In this document: one piece after another, positions 28,001 to 35,341 of the stretch
Numbering within the stretch: the first letter of the stretch is position 1
How the letters are laid out: the number at the start of each line of letters is the position of its first letter
Source of the DNA: Candidatus Kryptoniota bacterium
Lineage (GTDB): Bacteria; Bacteroidota; Ignavibacteria; Kryptoniales; JAKASW01
Length of the DNA stretch: 64,000 nt
Assembly: GCA_036567965.1 (NCBI GenBank)
Contig: DATCTN010000006.1
Span: 124,001 to 188,000 of the forward strand
Direction of reading: 5' to 3'
Notes under the pieces: model-generated
The model's input: the letters and a program-made list of their open reading frames with translations, nothing else
Database searches by the model: none
Told to the model about the DNA's origin: nothing
Made by a program: the position numbers and the translations under genes

Positions 28001-28103
28001 TTGCGGAATCGGTTACCAAGCCCTGCAGCGAGCCCTGGGCAAATGATATGGTGGTACACGCCACCAAAGAAGCGAGGCACAGGAGGAGTCGGAGCTTTTT
28101 CAT
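25053..28103 (-). CDS. TonB-dependent outer-membrane receptor, SusC-like
   Basis: About 1016 residues: signal peptide (cleaved near ISFAQ), a carboxypeptidase-regulatory-like domain (residues ~25-110, GLVTDSATAAPLVGANVFL), a TonB plug (~130-250, with LPGVSIIRSGGEASRVVLRG and IAGTINLVTKK) and a long 22-strand-type barrel to the C-terminus. No SusD-type lipoprotein is adjacent; the next gene encodes a type IX-secreted protein. Two ATGs six bases apart start it (28109 and 28103); GAGGA is optimally spaced only for 28103. A 39-codon frame ends two bases before that ATG (see the leader entry). Substrate unknown, probably a glycan or chelate. Confidence 0.93.
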   Translation of the reverse strand: MKKLRLLLCLASLVACTTISFAQGSLQGLVTDSATAAPLVGANVFLVGTSIGGTTDIDGHYKLVNVPEGRYTLRVSYIGYTSKVISISIRDDEATALSVMLSPQEIRGREVVVTAQMKGQLAAINQQVSAKTIVNVVSEEKIQELPDANAAESIGRLPGVSIIRSGGEASRVVLRGLSSRFSNITIDGVSIPGTDSTTRDVDLSMISQGSLAGIEVYKALLPDQDGDAIAGTINLVTKKAPSERLLRFDLRGNYNRLMNSAGQYDVSGRYGERFFDDVIGLQLQGNIEQKIRSREDVTYGYRYSFNPSAPNYDPLGFANDYNYGQLKVDFTDELRKRNGGQMILDVNTPDSGSVKLSGLYSRTQRQYNLYDRVYPGGSPGIVWDYDYRTTEQATSTTNASLQGKNFFAGFQIDWCASYADSRVDDPFDYEMIFNEPAGAKPDASLPSSFKDHPELFLTIAANNYAAAACSSAVYYQQQNFQRERTAFLNISRKYSLADFVSGELKGGGKYKARSRWMNRYELDDNSYLHGFYATDSSGSPIVLTGTRFEDYLNSRSGISPELADFVNQPATSRNLLTWATMSPLIDVNAMKLWYNLNKNGVSGSSHEYNPNAQAILDDYGVDEAVTAGYLMNTFDFGQEATLITGVRVEREQNDYIANFSPGGLQSIGTIISAPSGIVDTTTTHTETIWLPNAQLILRPSYFLTFRLAAYRALARPDYNLRLPQFILGTGGSSGGGQAIPLTLGNPNLRDAKAWNFELNSQLYTGITGLFTVSAFFKRIDDFYHQMVGLNVSEGFDSLLTAVGVTWQNAEPFKSLLAKNSNYALYVPYNSNHPTYVWGLEFEHQLSFNFLPGFLSNLVLSYNLSLTKSQTYIVQTQTEVETVTVVVRGVPRRQAEIVNVAVDAKRLSENQPYLYGNAALGYDLGGFSARLSVFYQGDYVQQYSPYDQSDIHVKQYMKWDLALRQQLSSVFSLYLNVDNITNIRERTSYSDVPMSWDLLRTEELYGTSADFGVRISI

Positions 28104-28105
28104 TT

Positions 28106-28225
28106 TCATTCCTCAAATTGCGTAAGAAGAAATTGCTCGAGGTACTTCGCATTCTCTTCAGCCAGAATGCAGGAACAAAATCTCTTGAAGTGCTCCGGAA
28201 GATCTGATGAAGGTTCTCTCAGCAT
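28106..28225 (-). CDS. Small 39-codon leader gene upstream of the TonB receptor
   Basis: An ATG-started frame of 39 codons whose TGA lies two bases before the preferred ATG of the TonB receptor (and overlaps the alternative ATG as ATGA). The product is amphipathic and protein-like, with EHFKRFCSC and LEQFLLTQFEE segments and two cysteines, and is not a shadow of a larger frame. It has no strong ribosome-binding site. It could be a regulatory leader peptide coupling translation to the receptor, or a small independent protein. No family recognised. Confidence 0.4.
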   Translation of the reverse strand: MLREPSSDLPEHFKRFCSCILAEENAKYLEQFLLTQFEE

Positions 28226-28366
28226 CTAACCGGCGTCTCTGTGTGTTGACTGCCGGCTTTTGGTCCCTGACACTTTCGAAAGCTCTCACGACTTGCGTTC
28301 GACACAAGCTTTCGATTAAACGGCAGAAACTACTTAAGCGATTACTTTACCGTTTATGCAATTGTA

Positions 28367-28395
28367 ATTTGCACAGATTCGATACATAATGTCAA
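28367..28395 (-). promoter_or_regulatory. Probable promoter of the TonB receptor operon
   Basis: On the minus strand TTGACA (28395-28390) is followed after 17 bases by CAAATT (28372-28367). The hexamers match the window's common pattern except for one base in the second. It would give a 5' leader of about 250 bases containing the small leader gene. Confidence 0.5.
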
Positions 28396-28560
28396 GTCTT
28401 TTTTTAAAGTTCTGATCCTTCGGTATCCAGAGACCATCAATCCTCACGAGAGTGTGTATTATCTGTTGCGAAGACGATGAAGCCGGTGTCACACTGGCCG
28501 CAAAGCACGGAGACAAATGCAAACCCGATGTCTTCGTCAACGAATGTAAGGTTATTAAAA
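28396..28560. other. Spacer between the tricorn gene terminator and the TonB receptor promoter
   Basis: Nothing recognisable is encoded here. The whole 28110-28627 interval holds, from left to right, the leader gene, the TonB receptor promoter, this spacer and the tricorn terminator. Confidence 0.5.
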
Positions 28561-28590
28561 AGTGAAGCCCCGGCAGGACCGGGGCTCACT
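28552..28590 (-). terminator. Rho-independent terminator of the tricorn protease gene
   Basis: AGCCCCGG and CCGGGGCT, flanked by AGTG/CACT, form a long stem around a five-base loop at about 28561-28590, and on the minus strand the stem is followed by TTTTTAATAA. It lies about 40 bases past the tricorn stop codon. Confidence 0.85.
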
Positions 28591-28627
28591 AATTCAAATC
28601 ACTCAAAAGATTCTTCTTAAGCTGTCA

Positions 28628-31600
28628 TCAGTACTTAACAGCCTTGTCAGGATACTGTGGCGGAGGTGGAACCGGAACGGGCTGTTCCTGGATTTCCTTT
28701 CTCAGATAATTTATCGCCGCTTCCAGTTGCGCGTCTTTCCCCTGGAATGTCTGATACGGGCCATTGTCGACCACCAAGTCCGGGTCTACTCCGTGTCCCT
28801 CGATCAGCCATTTCCCTTCCGGTCCGTAGACTCCGGTTTCCGCTGCGGATGCAATACCCTTGTCGCGGAGCCAGTTGTCGAACGACAGCCAGATCTCTCC
28901 GCCCCACGTGCGCGTTCCAATCACCTTTCCGAGTCCGAGGCGTTTGAAACCTTCGGTGAAAGCTTCACCATCGGACGCGGTGAACTCATTGCACAAGACA
29001 ATGATGTGCCCGCGGAACGCGTACTGCATATTCCAGCTCGGTTTCCCGGTCCGTGGTTTCCAGTACATCCAGGCTTTTCTCATAAGCTTCTCCAGAATCC
29101 AGCTGTCAATGTTACCGCCTTGATTATTACGAACGTCGACAATGAGCCCATCTCTGTTAAACACTGGATAGAATCCCTTGACCCATTCTGTGAAATTGCC
29201 GCCGCCCATCGCCCGGAGGTGAACATATCCGATATGACCTTCGCTCTCCTTTTCGACGATCATCCTCCTCGAATTCTCCCAGTCACTGTACTTGAGGTTC
29301 GAGGCGGCAGATTGAGAAATCGGAACCACTATTGCATCGATTTCTTTTCCGGATGCTGACGACCTGACATGAAGGAGTACTTGCTGTCCCACCTTGCCTT
29401 CGAGCAACATCTGCATAGATGGAACGGACAGGGTATTGGTACCGTTTACCGACAGGATAACATCTCCATCCGCAATATTGACTCCCGGCTTGGCGAGCGG
29501 AGACAACACATCGAGGTAATCCGGATCGGGTCTGTAGATATGTTCAACCATGTAACCACCGCTCTTATCGTCGCGCGTAACGAGGGCACCAAGCGAACCG
29601 ATACTGATCTGGTCGGTTGCAGTCCTGATATCTCCCCCGACCACGAAAGTGTGGAGCGCCGACAGCTCTGCGACGATTTGGCCGATCAGATCATTGAGCT
29701 CATCTCGGTCGGTTACCCTGTCTACGAGCGGAAGATATCTGTTCAAAGTCGAATCGTAATTTACCCCCTGCAGGTGAGGATCGTAAAAGAAATCTCGTTC
29801 CAGCCGCCAGGCGTCTACGAACATCTGTCGCCATTCCTCTTTCGGGTTGAATGAGAATGTCCAGCTGGCAAGATTGACGCTCGCTTTAGAAATCTCAGAC
29901 GGCGGAGAAGAGGAGGCATCGATCACATATATCCCGCCATCCTTTCGAAGCTCGATCTTCTTACCATCCCCGGAAAGCTCATAGCTCTCAATGTCGTCCA
30001 CAAGTGTCTTAGCCAAAACATCTTTGTCTTTGATCTCGACTGCCTCGAGCTTCGTTTTGGACCCGATCCCGGAAGGGTGTTCGGCGACGAAAAGATCTTT
30101 TCCGTTTACCGAGAGGTTAAAGTAATCCCCAGCCGGCACCGGAACTTCCTGAACTCTCGACCCGATTCCGTCGAAGTCTATCTTGACCTGGACGGTCTTT
30201 TCTTCTTTGCTCTTGTCGTTCTGGTCGTCTTTACTTTTCCCTTGTTCACCGCTCTGAAGCTCATTTGGAGGTGTGAAAGGAAATTTTTCGTCCTTCGCCA
30301 GTGCTATTCCATAAATCTTCGTCGTCTTGTCGTAGAAAGGTTCAGGTTCACGCGATCCCCACGGGCTGTACACGCTCGACTGAAATGTCCTCTCGGAGAG
30401 AAAGTACATCCATTTCCCGTCCGGGCTCCAGGCGGGGTTGTAGCTGTCAACACGGTCGTCGGTAAGCGTATGATTGGCCGCCGCCTCAACGTCGTAAACG
30501 ACCAGCTGGGAATAAAGATTCGCGGCCGGACCTGAGTATGCGAGCCACTTACTGTCAGGAGACCAGGTCAGATCGGAATAACCGCCGTATTCAGATGTCC
30601 CCACCACGGTCTGCTTCTTGGATTCGAGATCATAGATCACCAGCCTGTCGTCTTTTTCAGTGTAGGCAAGCATCTTTCCGTCGGGTGACGGGATCCCCTC
30701 ATTCCTGTATCCTCTGCCCTGGTTTGAGAGCTGAACTCCTTCTCCGACACCGTTGGAGGGATATTTCCAAAACTCGATTTCACCACTCTCCTCAGATTGG
30801 AGAACGACGGACTTCCCGTCCGGCGTGAATCTCGCGTTGCTGTAACGAACGCCGCTCTTGCGAGTAACCTCGACAAGCCTCCCTTCGTTTACCGGAACGA
30901 CAAAGACTTCTCCGCGAGCTGTCAGAACGATCTTCTCGCCGTCAGCAGAAATGTGATCTGCAGTCAGGTAGTCCATCGGCTTCTTGACCCACTTCGTGAC
31001 TTCCTGATCGAAATCGGAGGACAGAGCAATCTGAAGTTGACTGTCATGCTTCGTCGCGATGTCGTAAAGATAAAGATCTGCTCCATCATGGTACACTATT
31101 CTACCGCCATCGAGAGATGGGGTGCTCACGTCAAATCCCTTATGAAATGTTTCCTGGCGGACGTCGTCTCCGTCGCCGGTCATCGACCAGATGTTCATTG
31201 TTCCGTCGCGGTCGCTCACGAAGTAGACGCGGCCATTCCACAACACGGGATTTTTGCTTGTTCCGGGATAATCGCTTGTAATGGGCGTCGCTTCGTCCTG
31301 GCCCTTAATGTATCTCCAGATATTTTGTGCCGTTCCTCCGGCGTATCGTTTCGTGTGACTCCCCTGAAAAGGAAGGCGCGTGAAGTAAAGTGTGTCACCC
31401 GATTGCGTGAACACGCCTTCACTTGCCTGAGCAAGTGGTATCAGGTTCCTTTCGCCGGTAGCCAAATCCAGAGTTGCAAGCTGCCTGTTTGGAAGAGTCG
31501 AGAAGTAGCTCGTGCTGTATATTACTTTTCCGTCCGGCGTCCACCCGGCAACGAGAGCCGTGCCGCCTTCGTAAGTCCTTCTCACAGGAAGACCTCCGTC

Positions 31601-31879
31601 TATGGACATCGTGTATACCTCCGTCGGGCCCTCGTATTGCGCCGAGAAAGCAATTGTCTTGCCGTCAGGAGAAATGGCAGCATACGATTCGGTCCCGTGA
31701 TTCGTTGTGAGTCGAATCGCGCTTCCGCCTGATGCACCGACAATCCAAAGGTCACCCTCCGCCGTGAAGACGATCTTGTCGCCGTGAATCGCCGGGAAAC
31801 GATAATACCCTTCTCGTTCCGTACCGAACGCATACGACGAGGAGAGAACAACTAACAGAATGATAACTGAACGCTTCAC
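28628..31879 (-). CDS. Tricorn-type protease (S41 family), secreted
   Basis: A 1083-residue homologue of tricorn, a large peptidase degrading oligopeptides. It has a signal peptide (ends near AFGTE), an N-terminal beta-propeller of PD40/TolB-like repeats (YAAISPDGKTIAFSA, WSPDGKWMYFLS), a second propeller-like part, a PDZ-like domain (~800-880) and a C-terminal S41 peptidase core. The nucleophile is the serine in NEFTASDGEAF near residue 969, with the histidine in LSALHTFVV upstream. The start is GTG at 31879 with GGAGG before it. Many bacterial tricorn homologues in this phylum are exported, unlike the cytosolic archaeal form. Monocistronic, with its own terminator. Confidence 0.93.
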   Translation of the reverse strand: MKRSVIILLVVLSSSYAFGTEREGYYRFPAIHGDKIVFTAEGDLWIVGASGGSAIRLTTNHGTESYAAISPDGKTIAFSAQYEGPTEVYTMSIDGGLPVRRTYEGGTALVAGWTPDGKVIYSTSYFSTLPNRQLATLDLATGERNLIPLAQASEGVFTQSGDTLYFTRLPFQGSHTKRYAGGTAQNIWRYIKGQDEATPITSDYPGTSKNPVLWNGRVYFVSDRDGTMNIWSMTGDGDDVRQETFHKGFDVSTPSLDGGRIVYHDGADLYLYDIATKHDSQLQIALSSDFDQEVTKWVKKPMDYLTADHISADGEKIVLTARGEVFVVPVNEGRLVEVTRKSGVRYSNARFTPDGKSVVLQSEESGEIEFWKYPSNGVGEGVQLSNQGRGYRNEGIPSPDGKMLAYTEKDDRLVIYDLESKKQTVVGTSEYGGYSDLTWSPDSKWLAYSGPAANLYSQLVVYDVEAAANHTLTDDRVDSYNPAWSPDGKWMYFLSERTFQSSVYSPWGSREPEPFYDKTTKIYGIALAKDEKFPFTPPNELQSGEQGKSKDDQNDKSKEEKTVQVKIDFDGIGSRVQEVPVPAGDYFNLSVNGKDLFVAEHPSGIGSKTKLEAVEIKDKDVLAKTLVDDIESYELSGDGKKIELRKDGGIYVIDASSSPPSEISKASVNLASWTFSFNPKEEWRQMFVDAWRLERDFFYDPHLQGVNYDSTLNRYLPLVDRVTDRDELNDLIGQIVAELSALHTFVVGGDIRTATDQISIGSLGALVTRDDKSGGYMVEHIYRPDPDYLDVLSPLAKPGVNIADGDVILSVNGTNTLSVPSMQMLLEGKVGQQVLLHVRSSASGKEIDAIVVPISQSAASNLKYSDWENSRRMIVEKESEGHIGYVHLRAMGGGNFTEWVKGFYPVFNRDGLIVDVRNNQGGNIDSWILEKLMRKAWMYWKPRTGKPSWNMQYAFRGHIIVLCNEFTASDGEAFTEGFKRLGLGKVIGTRTWGGEIWLSFDNWLRDKGIASAAETGVYGPEGKWLIEGHGVDPDLVVDNGPYQTFQGKDAQLEAAINYLRKEIQEQPVPVPPPPQYPDKAVKY

Positions 31880-32299
31880 TTCTTCCTCCGCAGTTTGGTT
31901 TACAGACTTGTTGTGTTGAGTATAATATTAGTGAAACCCGAAGACTTCATTCTATGGTGTACCAACTCCCGCTGAACTAAATGTCCGCCATCGTCGAGAT
32001 GACCGGGACTCTGGAGTAAAGTCCCTATGGTATAATCCCCGGAATTGCTCCAATACCTTAAGCCGGCCAAACTCACCCGACGGACGGAGTTGTGTGATAG
32101 CAGTGAAGCCGCTCCTGAACTCCCACCCTGTGAAACTCAAATCCAACCTCTCTTCTTCCTGAAAGTCTACTTCCTTTGGACGATATTTCGTCGCATGAGT
32201 TTCGACAACTCGCCTGAGAATATAGGCGGGCGGCTACGATCTATCAAATGTGCTCGAATGTGCCATTTTGCGGGCATTTGGGACAATCGATGTCTGAGC
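31880..32299. other. Gene-free divergent intergenic region
   Basis: About 420 bases between the tricorn start and the VOC promoter. Only short frames without ribosome-binding sites occur. It should carry the tricorn promoter on the minus strand; a TATACT-like hexamer lies near 31920 but no good partner hexamer was found. Confidence 0.5.
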
Positions 32300-32328
32300 T
32301 TGACAAGGAGCCGACTGACAATTAAATT
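32300..32328 (+). promoter_or_regulatory. Promoter of the VOC gene
   Basis: TTGACA (32300-32305), 17 bases, TAAATT (32323-32328). It lies about 90 bases upstream of the ATG and is identical in hexamers and spacing to the rubrerythrin promoter. Confidence 0.6.
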
Positions 32329-32416
32329 CGCATTGCACATCGACCGTCACTTAAGCAATTAGTTGTACGAATTGTAAATATTGTCGCACTTAAACAACTC
32401 AATGCAGGGAGGAAAA

Positions 32417-32863
32417 ATGGCAGCACCCGTCACACACTTTGAGGTGAACGCTAAGGACGCAAAGCGGGCACAGGATTTTTATTCAAATCTTTTCGGATGG
32501 AAGATCGCAGTTGATCCGACGATGAACTACGGACTTGTGGATACCGGCGTCAAAATGGGAATCAATGGCGGGATCGGTCCGGCCATGCCGAACGCCCAGC
32601 CAAACGTTACCTTTTACGTGCAGGTAGAAGACGCTCAAGCATATCTTGATAAGGCAGTGAGTCTAGGTGGAAAAGTAGTTTTCCCCCTTACCGAGGTGCC
32701 GGGCATGGTAACCTACGCGCAGTTTGCTGATCCGGAGGGGAACGTGGTCGGCATCATTAAGGGACCTCAGACACCTCCGAAGGAAGCGAAGCCGAAGAAG
32801 ACTGCACCCAAGCGGAAGAAGGCAGCGAAACCGAAAAGGAAAGTCAAGAGAGGCAAAAAGTAA
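32417..32863 (+). CDS. VOC/glyoxalase-fold protein with lysine-rich tail
   Basis: About 148 residues. The first ~115 form a single VOC domain (VTHFEVNAKDAKRAQDFYSN, FGWKI, PEGNVVGIIKG), as in glyoxalase/bleomycin-resistance proteins. Residues after ~116 are a tail dominated by Lys, Pro and Ala (KPKKTAPKRKKAAKPKRK), resembling histone H1-like or nucleic-acid-binding tails, which is unusual for this family. The frame opens upstream with TTG at 32381, but ATG at 32417 has GGGAGGA four bases before it. It is monocistronic with its own promoter and terminator. Substrate unknown; the tail may target it to nucleic acid. Confidence 0.9.
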   Translation: MAAPVTHFEVNAKDAKRAQDFYSNLFGWKIAVDPTMNYGLVDTGVKMGINGGIGPAMPNAQPNVTFYVQVEDAQAYLDKAVSLGGKVVFPLTEVPGMVTYAQFADPEGNVVGIIKGPQTPPKEAKPKKTAPKRKKAAKPKRKVKRGKK

Positions 32864-32888
32864 AGACGCATTCGGCTCTCTTAGAATT

Positions 32889-32917
32889 TAATGGCGCCCT
32901 CGTGGCGCCATTTTTTT
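32889..32917 (+). terminator. Rho-independent terminator after the VOC gene
   Basis: ATGGCGCC (32891-32898) pairs with GGCGCCAT (32904-32911) around a five-base loop, followed by TTTTTT. It separates the VOC gene from the convergent fucosidase gene. Confidence 0.9.
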
Positions 32918-32924
32918 GTCCGAT

Positions 32925-34289
32925 CTAATACTCTTTGCCCTCAACTGGGACTGAGCTTCTATCTTTTATCTCGAGACTTGCCACGGGCTTATCAAGCTCT
33001 AGCTTTATGATAGTGTCGGTGGCATCGTGTTCTCTCTCAGGCATCCTAACAATTGTGCTATCCAGGCGTAGGTCGATTGACACCTTTCCTCCGGTCAAGA
33101 CTGAAGTGGACAGTATATTTGCCTTTAGCGGTGGCAAGTAAATTCGTTCACCTCTCCATTTCTGAATGTGCAAGTATATAGTTTTTCCTCTGAAGGTTGC
33201 ACCGCCCCACTCGCCATTGCGGAACGGACCGCCCCGCGTGTCGTAAACACTCTCACCGTATTTCCTAAGCCAGTCACCGATTTCTTCCAGTATCTTCACC
33301 TGCCGCAGCTCAATACGGCCGTCAGGCATCGGGCCTACATCGAGAAGAAGATTGCCGTCACCTGTCACACACTGTATCAGAATACCGATGCACTCCGATG
33401 ATGTTTTAAGCGAGTCACCCGGTTTCCATGACCATTGTGTGCCCAACGTCATGCATGTCTCCCACGGCATATTATTATTGAACAGGCCGATCTGCTGCTC
33501 GGGAGTCGCATAATCGGCGTACGGACCGATCTGTGTCTTCACGTCGTAAAGGTCGCCGGTTGGAATGTCGAGCCTGTTGTTTATTATTATTCCAGGTTGC
33601 AACGATCGCACGAGATGGTACGTGCGCGGTTGATCCCAAACTGCAGGTCCGCCTTCGGTATCGAACCAGAGTAAATCGATACGGCCGTAGTTTCCCAGGA
33701 GCTCTGAAAGATGGGTCTGCATGCGCTGAACGTAGGCCGAGTTCCGTTCGGTGCGACAGTCGGGATCGCGCCAGTCCATTGGAGAATAATACCAACCTAT
33801 CTTCATTCCCGACTGATGAGCTGCTGCGGCCAATTCTCCGCACACGTCACGCTTGAACGGTGTGCTGCCGATGTTATAGTTGTCCACTTTTGTGCGCCAC
33901 AAACAAAAACCGTCACAGTGCTTAGCGGTGAGTACCATGTACTTCATTCCTGCCGACTGGGCTATCGCGACCCATTCTTTCGCGTCGAACTTGACCGGGT
34001 CGAATCTTTTGTAGAGGTTGTCATAAACATCGACCGGTATTTCTCCTGTTCCGGTTTTCTCGATGCCGCGTCTCAGACCTCCACGTGACCAGCTGATCTC
34101 CATGCCGACAAGGCTCACGGGGCCCCAGTGAATAAACATCCCGAAACGCGCCTCTCTCCACCATTGAAGTCTCGCATCTCTGTTTTTTATAGCTGCTTCA
34201 AGCAGCGTATCAGTCTGCGCGACTGCGCCGGACGACAGAACAAAAATAAGCATGAAGCCTATCGCAGCGGAGACTCTTTTCAATTCCAT
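32925..34289 (-). CDS. Alpha-L-fucosidase-type glycoside hydrolase (GH29)
   Basis: A 454-residue secreted hydrolase removing fucose from glycans. After a signal peptide (cleaved near GAVAQ) come WWREARFGMFIHWGP, YMVLTAKHCDGFCLW, WYYSPMDW and DLLWFDTEGG, where the aspartate in WFD is the nucleophile of the family. The catalytic domain is followed by a short beta-rich C-terminal part. ATG at 34289 has GGGAG upstream. It stands alone on the minus strand and ends against the VOC terminator. The substrate could also be a related deoxyhexose. Confidence 0.92.
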   Translation of the reverse strand: MELKRVSAAIGFMLIFVLSSGAVAQTDTLLEAAIKNRDARLQWWREARFGMFIHWGPVSLVGMEISWSRGGLRRGIEKTGTGEIPVDVYDNLYKRFDPVKFDAKEWVAIAQSAGMKYMVLTAKHCDGFCLWRTKVDNYNIGSTPFKRDVCGELAAAAHQSGMKIGWYYSPMDWRDPDCRTERNSAYVQRMQTHLSELLGNYGRIDLLWFDTEGGPAVWDQPRTYHLVRSLQPGIIINNRLDIPTGDLYDVKTQIGPYADYATPEQQIGLFNNNMPWETCMTLGTQWSWKPGDSLKTSSECIGILIQCVTGDGNLLLDVGPMPDGRIELRQVKILEEIGDWLRKYGESVYDTRGGPFRNGEWGGATFRGKTIYLHIQKWRGERIYLPPLKANILSTSVLTGGKVSIDLRLDSTIVRMPEREHDATDTIIKLELDKPVASLEIKDRSSVPVEGKEY

Positions 34290-34417
34290 GGCCTATCTCC
34301 CTTCCAATTATGTGTGACGCATCCGCGTGCCGCAATATAAGCCGATGCACAGACACAACGGAATCTTATCGATAGTCGAGACTTGCGGATCGATTCACTC
34401 GGCGCACCAACAACTTC

Positions 34418-34912
34418 CTACTCGACAACTATTGGAGGAGTCGTCACCTCTTGATTTGATGCTCGAAGAAGGTAACTCATTCCTTGGGAGTCAATCAATC
34501 TGACTACAACAGTCACCTTCGTCCCTACTGCCATGACAGGTCCGCCCCGAAATGTGCCTGAGACGCAATAGAGAGAAATTCTGGCCCGCATGGGAGACAG
34601 CCATGATTTCCACACTTCACCATTCCCCATGATTATCCAGACCGCGTCGACTGACAAGATCGGATCAAGTGAAATCGAATCGACGGATGTCGCGTAGACG
34701 ACGCCGAAGAGCGAGTCGTACCCGCCGGGTCCTGAGAATCGATCTTGCTGTACCCAAAGGTACGCAGTCAGGTATAGCCTGGGTCCTCCTAGAGCGAGGG
34801 TATCGGGGGAGCTACTCAGCTGAACATACGGAATATCGGGAGGTGTGGTGCTCCTCTCACCTAGGCAGCCCGCGAAGAGAAGAAGTAAAGACATGAACAG
34901 TCGCAAATTCAT
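34418..34912 (-). CDS. Small lipoprotein, intact member of a duplicated locus
   Basis: A 164-residue protein with a textbook lipobox (LLLLFAGC, cysteine near residue 16). The rest is beta-rich with no recognised domain. The frame extends to 34960 upstream, but ATG at 34912 has AGGAGG six to seven bases before it and starts the signal peptide. Its last ~62 residues have a close but truncated copy at 37674-37862 (shared GTKVTVVVRLID and RGGPV). It precedes a remnant of a glycosyltransferase gene on the opposite strand. Confidence 0.85.
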   Translation of the reverse strand: MNLRLFMSLLLLFAGCLGERSTTPPDIPYVQLSSSPDTLALGGPRLYLTAYLWVQQDRFSGPGGYDSLFGVVYATSVDSISLDPILSVDAVWIIMGNGEVWKSWLSPMRARISLYCVSGTFRGGPVMAVGTKVTVVVRLIDSQGMSYLLRASNQEVTTPPIVVE

Positions 34913-35099
34913 GATCGCCTCCTGTTTGAAAAGCAAACAAGCTGACTCATGTTTACTCAACCCTTTCCTAATATAGATGTTCTGGCTCAGAAGTCGAATT
35001 CAAAATCCAAGCTGGTACAAAGATCCGCTGGTTTTGTGCCGCAAGCGTGATTAGTCATAGACAAATGGTATCGAAGTTTCTTTTAAAATTCTTCCGGAT

Positions 35100-35285
35100 T
35101 TGCCTGCGTCATCTGATTATTGCCCTCTTGCGAATTATTCTTTTTGGAGATCAATTTGTCGGCGTGACGTGCAAATTGCTTCAGCAGAAAACGAAAAAGT
35201 CAGGAGGACGAAATGGAAAGAGTAATGCGCCGCGGGATAAGAACGCGATTACCCATCACCGTCGCATACTTTTCGGTGACGGAAT
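35100..35285. repeat. Segmental duplication, copy A (glycosyltransferase 5' region)
   Basis: About 185 bases aligning with 37900-38088 at roughly 80 percent by eye: shared GATTATTGCCC, AGATCAATTTGTCGG, CAGGAGG and ATGGAAAGAGTAATGCGC blocks in the same order. It covers the promoter region and the first ~25 codons of the glycosyltransferase gene. Confidence 0.85.
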
Positions 35286-35329
35286 CAAGACCACGCTTGT
35301 GGGACCGGCTGGAATCCGCACAAGTGTGA
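35213..35329 (+). pseudogene. 5' remnant of a GT39 glycosyltransferase gene
   Basis: Keeps the ATG, the AGGAGG ribosome-binding site and about 25 codons homologous to the intact gene at 38015 (MERVMRRGIRTRL against MERVMRCGIRSRL), then runs into unrelated codons and a TGA after 38 codons. The remaining ~480 codons are missing; the arylsulfotransferase-like gene begins 13 bases further on the other strand. Confidence 0.8.
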
Positions 35330-35341
35330 GTTGCTATATTA

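Noticed and set aside
28128-28205. Apparent repeated CTCGAGGTACTTCG / CTTGAAGTGCTCCG units upstream of the TonB receptor
   Set aside because: Similarity is weak and is explained by the codons of the proposed leader gene.
30797-31732. Plus-strand frame of 311 codons opposite the tricorn gene
   Set aside because: Antisense shadow of the tricorn N-terminal propeller; no ribosome-binding site and no recognisable domain.
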